Below, piece after piece: positions 1 to 4,425 of a DNA stretch of 5,039 nt. The translations under genes were made by a program, and so were the position numbers. The notes beneath the pieces were generated by a model, which saw only the letters and a program-made list of their open reading frames with translations, was not told where the DNA came from and searched no databases. The stretch is from Gemmatimonadaceae bacterium. Its GTDB lineage: Bacteria > Gemmatimonadota > Gemmatimonadetes > Gemmatimonadales > Gemmatimonadaceae. Each line of letters opens with the position of its first letter. Within the stretch, counting starts at the first letter, position 1. The DNA is taken from assembly GCA_025357975.1 (NCBI GenBank), contig JANYKY010000456.1, forward strand, positions 1 to 5,039, given 5' to 3'.

Positions 1-1
1 C

Positions 2-178
2 GAGCCGGGCATGTCCGATTCACGGCTCGTCGGAGTGCTGTACCTTCTCGGCCGCGCGGCAGAATCACTCGGGCGAAGCGAGGAAGCGGCCGGTTATTTT
101 CACCGGGTCCTCGCGGTGCAGATCGGATTTCGTGACGCAGCGGTGAGATTGTCGGCATTGACCCTGGCAACTAAGTGA
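2..178 (+). CDS. C-terminal end of a TPR-like protein (5' partial)
   Basis: An open frame enters from the left edge and ends at TGA 176-178, giving the last 58 residues of a protein. The visible part reads as a helix-turn-helix TPR-type hairpin: ..LYLLGRAAESLGRSEEAAG.. followed by YFHRVLAVQIGFRDAAVRL. Small residues sit at the packing positions (G, A) and there is an aromatic YF at the start of the second helix. The ending 'VLAVQIGFRD..RLSAL' is a pattern I associate with C-terminal TPRs of scaffold-type bacterial proteins. Nothing of the N-terminal part is visible, so the overall role cannot be stated. Its stop overlaps the GTG start of the next gene by four bases (GTGA), which suggests translational coupling and one operon with the polyprenyl synthase. 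Reading frame: good. TPR assignment: moderate. Confidence 0.72.
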   Translation, partial: EPGMSDSRLVGVLYLLGRAAESLGRSEEAAGYFHRVLAVQIGFRDAAVRLSALTLATK

Positions 179-1197
179 CGGCAGGCGACGCCGTCATGGC
201 GGCCGCAGTGGACAGAACTGAAGAGAAAGCTTCGCTGGAAAGAATTCAGAAATCGGTGCGTGCACGCCTCGATGCGGTCAGTGAGGACATGGTGACTACG
301 GTGTCCAACGATGCGCCTCTGGTTGCGCAGATTGGCACTCATCTCATGGGCATGCGCGGCAAGATGTTTCGGCCAACGCTCGTGCTACTCTGCAGCAGCG
401 TTGAGGATTCACCCGAGCCGCACGCGGTCAAGCTTGCATCCGCTGTGGAGTTGATCCATCTCGCGACACTCGTTCACGACGATGCGGTAGATCATTCGGT
501 TCTTCGCCGTGGAATGCCGACAGTCAATTCACTCTTCAGTCACCAGCTCTCGGTGATCATGGGTGATTTTCTCTACTCCACGGCGCTTACAACTCTCGTC
601 GGGATCGGCGATCTGGGGGCGTTGCGTGCACTTACCCGTGCATCCACTGAAATGACCGTCGGTGAGATGCGACAGCTTGCAGTTACCGATGCGCTGTCAT
701 TTGACGAAGACGATTACTACGGATTGATCAGGTCGAAGACGGCATCGCTTATTTCAGCAGCGTGCGAGATCGGATCACTCGCTGGTGCGCGGAGCCACAC
801 GGCTGCTCTGGCGCGGTATGGCACGGCACTCGGGATGGCGTTCCAGATTGCCGATGATCTTATCGATTATACAGAACAGCAGTCCACTACGGGAAAGCCG
901 GCCGGCCTCGACCTCAAGGAGCACAAGGTCACGCTGCCGCTGATCGCTGCGCTCAAGGTGATGAGCGCCGCGCACAGGCAGAAAGTTGACGACCTCTTTG
1001 CGAGTGCGGCGCCTTCCGATTCTGAAGTTCGGGATGTTATCCGCATAGTGGCCGAGAGCGGTGGGCTCGACTATGCGCGGGAGCGTGGCGCGGTATTCGC
1101 CAGTGAGGCACGCGCGGCGCTGGACGGAGTTCCTGAGACCGTAGCGCGGCGGGCACTCATCGAGTCTATTTCCTACGTAATGGAGCGACACGCATAA
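175..1197 (+). CDS. Long-chain trans-polyprenyl diphosphate synthase (IspB/HepT-like)
   Basis: This enzyme extends an allylic diphosphate with isopentenyl diphosphate units to make the long all-trans chain used for the quinone (probably menaquinone) side chain. It acts in the cytoplasm or at the membrane face. The hallmarks are all present: the GKxxRP motif (residues 62-67), the first Asp-rich motif DDAVD (102-106) followed by RRGMPTVN, KTASL (188-192), the second Asp-rich motif DDLID (227-231), and the GKPAGLDLKEHKVTLPL block (240-256). Residues 97-98 (Ala-Thr), 5 and 4 positions before the first motif, are small. By the known chain-length rule this favours a long product over farnesyl or geranylgeranyl diphosphate; the exact length is not readable. 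At 340 residues it has normal family length. The GTG start at 175 is chosen because it overlaps the upstream stop, but it lacks a clear Shine-Dalgarno. ATG 196 (333 residues) is a real alternative with weak CAGG at 182-185. All catalytic motifs lie downstream of both starts. Confidence 0.95.
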   Translation: MTAGDAVMAAAVDRTEEKASLERIQKSVRARLDAVSEDMVTTVSNDAPLVAQIGTHLMGMRGKMFRPTLVLLCSSVEDSPEPHAVKLASAVELIHLATLVHDDAVDHSVLRRGMPTVNSLFSHQLSVIMGDFLYSTALTTLVGIGDLGALRALTRASTEMTVGEMRQLAVTDALSFDEDDYYGLIRSKTASLISAACEIGSLAGARSHTAALARYGTALGMAFQIADDLIDYTEQQSTTGKPAGLDLKEHKVTLPLIAALKVMSAAHRQKVDDLFASAAPSDSEVRDVIRIVAESGGLDYARERGAVFASEARAALDGVPETVARRALIESISYVMERHA

Positions 1198-1198
1198 A

Positions 1199-1480
1199 AT
1201 GCCCCCACGCGGCGCGGTTCGGCACGGTGTTTTGTTCAACGCCATCACGCTTTCCGCCGGTTTTATTGCCGGCGGGTTGATGACTCAGGTGTGCCGGAAA
1301 TTTCTGCCTCCCGGGGCGGCGAAGGAATTTTTCACTACTGGTGTATCACCATCGGCTGGCCCGCTGACCATCGATCTTGTGATCCTCAAGTTCGCTCTTG
1401 GTCCGGTTGCTCTTGACGTATCGTTGCTCAGTCTGGTGGGCATTGTTGCCGCTTACCTGATTGCGCGTTCGCTCTTCTAG
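1199..1480 (+). CDS. Small two-helix membrane protein, DUF4321-like
   Basis: This is a 93-residue protein with two hydrophobic segments, about residues 11-29 (VLFNAITLSAGFIAGGL..) and 74-91 (VSLLSLVGIVAAYLIARS). They are separated by a polar loop rich in Pro and Gly. The pattern of a Gly-rich first helix, then PLTIDLVILKFALG, then a second helix ending in Arg matches my recollection of the DUF4321 family, whose function is unknown. It starts one base after the synthase stop. GGAG at 1182-1185 is its likely Shine-Dalgarno, at a rather long 13-nt spacing, so coupling to the upstream gene is likely. It sits directly before tatA, so a role in the membrane near the Tat system or in lipid/quinone handling is possible, but that is guilt by association only. 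The gene itself is well supported by packing, membrane pattern and intact frame. The family name is from memory. Confidence 0.85.
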   Translation: MPPRGAVRHGVLFNAITLSAGFIAGGLMTQVCRKFLPPGAAKEFFTTGVSPSAGPLTIDLVILKFALGPVALDVSLLSLVGIVAAYLIARSLF

Positions 1481-1483
1481 GAG
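1479..1483 (+). promoter_or_regulatory. Shine-Dalgarno of tatA overlapping the upstream stop codon
   Basis: AGGAG at 1479-1483 lies 8 nt before the tatA ATG (1492). Its first two bases are the last two of the upstream TAG stop (1478-1480). A ribosome terminating on the DUF4321-like gene therefore sits on the tatA initiation site, which favours coupled translation of the two membrane proteins. Confidence 0.8.
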
Positions 1484-1491
1484 AATGAGAC

Positions 1492-1770
1492 ATGTTCGGC
1501 AATCTTGGCTTTCCCGAAATCCTGATCATCATGGTCATCGTGCTTCTCCTTTTTGGGGCGAAGCGAATTCCTGAAATTGCGGGATCGATGGGCAAGGGCA
1601 TCAAGGAGTTCAAGAAAAACATCAACGAAGCGACCAACGGCATTAACGGCGAGGGCGATACTGCCCCGCGGTACGAGCCACGGTTGACGCAGGCTGAGCT
1701 CGATCAGAGGCGCGCTGCTGGAACCCCTGTTGCTGAGGAAGTTCGCCCCGAACCAAAGCGGCTGATCTAA
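1492..1770 (+). CDS. tatA: Sec-independent protein translocase subunit TatA
   Basis: TatA forms the pore-like or membrane-weakening assembly of the twin-arginine translocase, which exports folded proteins across the cytoplasmic membrane. The 92-residue product has the classic layout. A very short N-terminus carries the polar residue Glu9 just at the membrane entry (GFPEI). A single transmembrane helix spans about 7-21. The hinge is FGAKRIPE (21-28). A Gly/Lys-rich amphipathic helix follows to about residue 43 (GSMGKGIKEFKKN). The tail from about 50 is charged and disordered (RYEPRLTQAELDQRR, PEPKR). E. coli TatA is about 89 residues, so the length is normal. The FG hinge and the short, basic amphipathic helix favour TatA/E over TatB. 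No tatB or tatC is in the window. It is the last gene of the plus-strand cluster and is followed by the repeat-rich convergent region. Confidence 0.94.
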   Translation: MFGNLGFPEILIIMVIVLLLFGAKRIPEIAGSMGKGIKEFKKNINEATNGINGEGDTAPRYEPRLTQAELDQRRAAGTPVAEEVRPEPKRLI

Positions 1771-1788
1771 CAAAACAGCTCCGGTGCC

Positions 1789-1831
1789 CGCTGTCCGCAG
1801 TCCGTTTGTCCGTAGTCCGCTGTTCGTTGCC
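1789..1831 (+). repeat. Degenerate heptamer array in copy 1
   Basis: Six units can be read: CGCTGTC, CGCAGTC, CGTTTGTC (8 nt), CGTAGTC, CGCTGTT, CGTTGCC. Only the first matches the unit of the copy 2 array exactly, while the last two are identical to the closing units of that array. It is an older or un-homogenised version of the same tract. Confidence 0.75.
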
Positions 1832-1973
1832 CGTGCCCGCTGCCGGTTACCTGTTATTGGTACCGGTGCGCGTGCGCGATGTTCGGTTACCCGCATGAAA
1901 TTCGGGCAGCGCTCAATCAGGTACGCGCACGGGCACGTACAACAGGCACTGAAAACGGGTGCGGGTTGCGGAC
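1822..1973. other. Long imperfect stem-loop, copy 1
   Basis: The inner stem pairs 1871-1878 with 1924-1931 (8 bp), then after a 1x1 mismatch 1866-1869 with 1933-1936 (4 bp). The outer arms 1822-1858 and 1938-1973 pair less well than in copy 2. The apical part carries CCCG (1890-1893) facing CGGG (1903-1906). The structure could form in RNA or in single-stranded or extruded DNA. Confidence 0.65.
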
Positions 1974-2011
1974 GGCGGACCACGCGTAACGGCGTAACGG
2001 CATGAAAGGAA

Positions 2012-2039
2012 AGAGGCCGCGCTTTTCAGCGCGGCCTCT
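2012..2039 (-). terminator. GC-rich terminator-like hairpin 1
   Basis: A perfect 12-bp stem (2012-2023 with 2028-2039) closes a 4-nt loop. Read on the minus strand the loop is GAAA, a GNRA tetraloop, and the stem is followed by a pyrimidine-rich TTTCCTTTC tail. It therefore fits an intrinsic terminator for the minus-strand ppiD-like gene, about 355 nt past its stop. On the plus strand the tail (CATCTCATCC) is poorer in T, but the hairpin may still stop or protect the tatA transcript, so it may act in both directions. Confidence 0.75.
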
Positions 2040-2080
2040 CATCTCATCCAACCTCGCCGCAGCGGTCCCCTAGTGACGGC

Positions 2081-2136
2081 CGCTGTCCGCTGTCCGCTGT
2101 CCGCTGTCCGCTGTCCGCTGTCCGCTGTTCGTTGCC
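2081..2136 (+). repeat. Tandem heptamer array (CGCTGTC)n in copy 2
   Basis: Six perfect CGCTGTC units (2081-2122) are followed by CGCTGTT (2123-2129) and CGTTGCC (2130-2136). Seven is not a multiple of three, but three units make 21 nt, so the tract reads through in all frames and creates spurious repetitive ORFs on both strands. The perfect identity of six adjacent units indicates recent slippage or expansion. Confidence 0.92.
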
Positions 2137-2279
2137 CGTGCCCGCTGCCGGTTGCCTGTTATTGGTACGGGTGCGCGTGCCCGACGCTCGGTCACCCGGA
2201 TGAAATTCGGGCAGCGCTCAATCAGGTACGGGCACTGGCACGAATAACCGGTGACGGAGAACGGGCGCGGGTTACGGAC
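2127..2279. other. Long imperfect stem-loop, copy 2
   Basis: The outer arms 2127-2163 and 2243-2279 are both 37 nt and pair without gaps: 26 Watson-Crick pairs plus 5 G-U pairs when read as plus-strand RNA. Inside are an asymmetric bulge, 4 bp (2171-2174/2238-2241), a 2x2 internal loop and 7 bp (2177-2183/2229-2235). The apex holds a mini-hairpin at 2195-2211 (CCCGGAT against ATTCGGG, one G-U). As minus-strand RNA the arms gain only 2 wobble pairs. Either strand could fold, with a slight advantage for plus. Confidence 0.72.
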
Positions 2280-2312
2280 AACTGACATCGGAGAGCGGAC
2301 AACTGACAACGG
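2271..2312 (-). repeat. Inverted degenerate heptamer array in copy 2
   Basis: Six phased 7-nt units on the plus strand: GTTACGG, ACAACTG, ACATCGG, AGAGCGG, ACAACTG, ACAACGG. Their reverse complements (CCGTTGT, CCGCTCT and similar) are variants of the CCGCTGT unit of the left array. The element is therefore flanked by heptamer tracts in inverted orientation, which extends the central palindrome. Copy 1 has a more decayed counterpart at about 1965-2000. Confidence 0.78.
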
Positions 2313-2330
2313 CTAGCTGCTTTAAATGAC

Positions 2331-2360
2331 TGAGGAGCCGCGCTTTTCAGCGCGGCCTCA
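2331..2360 (-). terminator. GC-rich terminator-like hairpin 2
   Basis: An 8-bp GC stem (2337-2344 with 2349-2356) has the same loop as hairpin 1. A 2-nt GA bulge (2335-2336) separates it from four outer pairs (2331-2334 with 2357-2360). It lies 33 nt beyond the stop of the minus-strand gene, the usual distance for its first terminator. The following minus-strand sequence (GTCATTTAAAG) is a poor U-tract, so termination may be partial, with hairpin 1 as a second stop. Confidence 0.68.
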
Positions 2361-2393
2361 TTCATTCAATACAACATCGCCAGGGCGGTCTGC

Positions 2394-4223
2394 CTACTGT
2401 GCAGCCTGCCTGTTGGAAGTGTCAATCTCCTTCCGGTGATCAACAATCTTCGCATTCTCGCGAAGGTTGGTAAGGAAATCCCGAACGCGCTGCTGGCGAA
2501 GCTGCTGCGCAACCTGAGTTCGCTGAGCGTCCTTCATGATCTCCCACTTGGCGCGATCCTGCAGCGTTCGGCTATCGACGCGCTCCACGAAAATCGCATC
2601 GTATGTTCGAATCGGTGCGCTAACGGCGCTGATGGGAAGCGTGAATGCCGCGCCAATCGCCTGATTGAGACGTCCGATGCCGGCAGCACCGCCAACACGC
2701 GTAAATGGTGAGCTTTGAGTGACCGGAATGCCGGCCTCCTTGGCCGCCTCTTCGAGCGAGGACTTTGCCGCTGCTGCGGCCAGTTGCTGTGCCCTCGGCA
2801 TGAGCTTGTCGAGTTTCTTCTGGATTGCGAGAATCGCGCGAGCCTGCGCTGTGGCCTGCTCGAGAGACGGAACGCCGCCCTGCCTCAGTGAGTCGAGCCG
2901 GCCGAGGTAGTAACCGTCTTCGGCGTCGAACAGGTCGCTTGTCTCTCCGACTTTTGCGCCTCCGAAAGCCCATGGACCCACGCTCGGAACAAACCTTCCG
3001 TCAATCGTCAGTGCGTCAGTTTCCTGCACAGTCCCGTGCTTGATCGGAATGCCAAGCTTTCGCGAAGCTTCATCGAGAACCTCTGGCTTGTCAGACGATG
3101 CAGCGATTTTCGCGAGCTCATCGGCGAGGCGGTCTGTCGCCGTTGCCGCGGCGTCACTTTGCCGGATCGGAAGCAGTATGTGCCGGAGCGACAGCGTGTC
3201 ACCCTTGTGCTCATCGACGCGAATGAGATGGTATCCGAACGGCGTCAGGATCGGCTGCGAGACCTCGCCGACCGGCAGTGCGTACGCAGCGTCTTCAAAC
3301 GCCGGCACAAACCGGCCCTTGCCGCCTCGGCCCAGTGATCCTCCGTTGGCTGCGGATACGGAATCGGTCGACTCACTCTTTGCCAGATCCTCGAACTTCT
3401 CGCCCTTGGTAATCCGGTCCCGTATGGCCATGATGCGCGCCTTGACTGCCGCGCTGTCAGCGGCGGTCACAGTACGCGGAATCGCAATCACGGACACTGC
3501 GGCGCGAGCAGGCTTCTCAAAATCCTTCTTGTTCTTGTTGTAGTAATCCTTGATGTCCGAGTCAGATACCGTCACGTCCTTGTCGGCAATCAGCGCCGGC
3601 CGAAAAGCAGCGTAGGTCATCTGCGTCGTGTCGCGAGTGTCCTGCCAGACGCTCCAAAGATGCTCGTCGCTCAGGTACACATCCGCAGACACCTGCTCGA
3701 AAAGCTTCTCGCGCGGAATCTGGTCGCGGTAGTACGCTTCGAGCTGCACGAGGATCCCCTGCTGTCTCGCGGCAGGGCTGGAAAGAAAGCGCTGATATTT
3801 CTGGGGATCGAACTGTCCATCGGTCTGGAGCTCGGGGCTCTGCGCGAGTTGCGGCGGTGGAGCGTACTTCGCGGCTTCAGCGAGCTCATCGTTGGTGACG
3901 CGAATGTTGCGGCGCCTCTCTTCCTGGCGGAGCAGCACATCGCCGACGAGCTGCTCGAACGCCTGATCTTCCAGATTGCGACGCTCGTCGAGAGTGACGC
4001 TGCGGCCAGACTGCTGCGTTGCCTGCTGCTCGAGCTGCGCCGTGGCGTTGAACCACGTCGATGCGAGGATGTCTTCGCCGTTCACCGTCGCAACGGTCGT
4101 TGACGTCGTCACTCGCGCGGTGCCGAGCAAACCGGATGTCTCAGCAAGAAGAAATCCGCCGACAAACGCTACGACGAGGAAAATCCAGATATACTTTGCG
4201 GAGCTCCGCATGGATTGTAACAC
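2394..4223 (-). CDS. ppiD: Membrane-anchored PpiD/SurA-like peptidyl-prolyl isomerase/chaperone
   Basis: This protein helps newly exported proteins fold in the periplasm. Residues 1-10 are basic (MRSSAK), 11-27 form one membrane anchor (YIWIFLVVAFVGGFLLA), and the rest is periplasmic. A SurA_N-like helical region follows (ATVNGEDI.. at 45-52, the long helix 79-106, QFDPQKYQRFL at 137-147). A parvulin (PpiC) domain spans about 240-336, with GGSLGRGGKGRFVPAFEDAA (294-313) and TPFGYHLIRV (327-336). A second, degenerate parvulin-like segment spans about 344-446, starting LSLRHILLPI. The C-terminus is helical. At 609 residues it is close to E. coli PpiD (about 623). The histidine expected in the opening strand of the first domain is replaced by Val245 (VSVIAI), while His332 is kept, so isomerase activity is doubtful and a chaperone role more likely. 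The GTG start is chosen because AGGAG lies 9 nt upstream; ATG 4211 has no proper Shine-Dalgarno. It converges with tatA and diverges from the TPR gene. Confidence 0.92.
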   Translation of the reverse strand: MLQSMRSSAKYIWIFLVVAFVGGFLLAETSGLLGTARVTTSTTVATVNGEDILASTWFNATAQLEQQATQQSGRSVTLDERRNLEDQAFEQLVGDVLLRQEERRRNIRVTNDELAEAAKYAPPPQLAQSPELQTDGQFDPQKYQRFLSSPAARQQGILVQLEAYYRDQIPREKLFEQVSADVYLSDEHLWSVWQDTRDTTQMTYAAFRPALIADKDVTVSDSDIKDYYNKNKKDFEKPARAAVSVIAIPRTVTAADSAAVKARIMAIRDRITKGEKFEDLAKSESTDSVSAANGGSLGRGGKGRFVPAFEDAAYALPVGEVSQPILTPFGYHLIRVDEHKGDTLSLRHILLPIRQSDAAATATDRLADELAKIAASSDKPEVLDEASRKLGIPIKHGTVQETDALTIDGRFVPSVGPWAFGGAKVGETSDLFDAEDGYYLGRLDSLRQGGVPSLEQATAQARAILAIQKKLDKLMPRAQQLAAAAAKSSLEEAAKEAGIPVTQSSPFTRVGGAAGIGRLNQAIGAAFTLPISAVSAPIRTYDAIFVERVDSRTLQDRAKWEIMKDAQRTQVAQQLRQQRVRDFLTNLRENAKIVDHRKEIDTSNRQAAQ

Positions 4224-4232
4224 GGGGCCTTA

Positions 4233-4237
4233 CTCCT
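4233..4237 (-). promoter_or_regulatory. Shine-Dalgarno deciding the GTG start of ppiD-like gene
   Basis: AGGAG on the minus strand sits 9 nt before GTG 4223-4221. The in-frame ATG at 4211-4209 would be 21 nt away, so the GTG start is preferred, adding four residues (V/M-L-Q-S) before the first ATG. Confidence 0.75.
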
Positions 4238-4263
4238 GACTGACACAAGAAAAACTGCAGTTA

Positions 4264-4273
4264 GCCGATCGGC
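4264..4273. promoter_or_regulatory. 10-bp perfect palindrome in the divergent intergenic region
   Basis: GCCGATCGGC is a perfect dyad in the 196-bp gap between divergent genes, about 40 nt upstream of the ppiD-like start. It could be an operator half or whole site, but palindromes this short arise by chance and no regulator is known here. Confidence 0.25.
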
Positions 4274-4337
4274 GTACAGCCTCCAAAACTACCGGCTCCG
4301 CAGGCGTAAAAGCAAGCCACGCAGTGACTTCCTGCGA

Positions 4338-4367
4338 TTGACGCCCGTCGTTGATAGAGGGTATCTT
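4338..4367 (+). promoter_or_regulatory. Sigma70-like promoter for the TPR gene
   Basis: TTGACG (4338-4343, 5 of 6 to the -35 consensus) and TATCTT (4362-4367, 4 of 6 to the -10 consensus) are separated by 18 nt. Transcription would start near 4374 and give a leader of about 45 nt. No other plus-strand site in the 4224-4419 gap looks as good. Confidence 0.55.
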
Positions 4368-4411
4368 CAGCCGTTCTGTCCCGATTGCAGCGGGACCGCA
4401 CAAATACGAGG

Positions 4412-4425
4412 TTGCATCGATGCAA
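4412..4425. promoter_or_regulatory. 14-bp perfect palindrome spanning the TPR gene start codon
   Basis: TTGCATCGATGCAA is a perfect dyad that contains the ATG (4420-4422). The GAGG Shine-Dalgarno at 4408-4411 directly abuts it. In RNA it could form a 5-bp hairpin with a UCGA loop that holds the start codon. In DNA it could be an operator. Either role is inferred from symmetry and position only. Confidence 0.4.

Larger units (their letters stand above)
1789..2072. repeat. Compound intergenic repeat, copy 1
   Basis: This is the first of two tandem, diverged copies of a roughly 300-bp block in the gap between tatA and the convergent ppiD-like gene. In order it holds degenerate CCGCTGT-type heptamers (1789-1831), a long stem-loop (arms about 1822-1858 and 1938-1973, inner stem 1866-1878/1924-1936), degenerate heptamers in the opposite orientation (about 1965-2000), a GC-rich hairpin (2012-2039) and a tail (2040-2072). 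Positions 1821-1937 align without gaps to 2126-2242 with 9 mismatches (about 92% identity). A 31-nt stretch at 1895-1925 is identical to 2200-2230. No credible protein is encoded. It resembles REP/BIME or MITE-like non-coding repeats, but no transposase or target-site duplication is seen. Confidence 0.85.
2081..2393. repeat. Compound intergenic repeat, copy 2
   Basis: This is the second copy of the block, with the same order of parts: a homogeneous heptamer array (2081-2136), a long stem-loop (2127-2279), inverted heptamers (2271-2312), a GC-rich hairpin (2331-2360) and a tail (2361-2393). The offset to copy 1 is 305 nt through the stem-loop core and 319 nt at the GC hairpin. The extra length lies mainly in the inverted-heptamer part. 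The tail shares CAAC-TCGCC and GCGGT words with 2053-2066. The repeat ends against the stop codon of the minus-strand gene (2394-2396). Because the terminator-like hairpin and tail are duplicated too, a segmental duplication of the whole 3' region is at least as likely as two independent insertions. Confidence 0.85.

Noticed and set aside
775..1248. Minus-strand ORF antisense to the polyprenyl synthase
   Set aside because: Composition is that of an antisense shadow (Arg/Cys/Pro-rich), opposite a gene with all family motifs.
1784..2005. Plus-strand ORFs at 1784-2005 and 2073-2285
   Set aside because: Low-complexity Arg/Ser/Cys/Pro peptides produced by the heptamer tracts, lying inside the palindromes, with no recognisable domain.
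2070..2309. Minus-strand ORF of 79 codons, with a similar peptide (YLIERCPNF..RVTE..) in an ORF at 1477-1983
   Set aside because: The peptide similarity follows from the DNA repeat. The rest is heptamer read-through (SGQRTAD), there is no Shine-Dalgarno, the copy 1 version runs antisense through tatA, and paired substitutions favour structure over coding.
1789..2312. Possible CRISPR array
   Set aside because: The units are 7 nt and contiguous without spacers, and the roughly 300-bp blocks occur only twice. No cas gene is present.
1771..2393. tRNA or other known structured RNA in the gap
   Set aside because: No cloverleaf, T-loop GTTCRA box or known riboswitch core was found; the symmetry is that of long hairpins.
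3040..3543. Plus-strand ORFs opposite the ppiD-like gene (including 3660-4103)
   Set aside because: Shadows of a long gene with clear domains; Ser/Arg/Ala-rich sequence without features.
4286..4315. Minus-strand promoter candidate TTGCTT-N18-TAGTTT for the ppiD-like gene
   Set aside because: The -10 matches only 3 of 6, so it is too weak to annotate. The gene must have a promoter in this gap, but none stands out.
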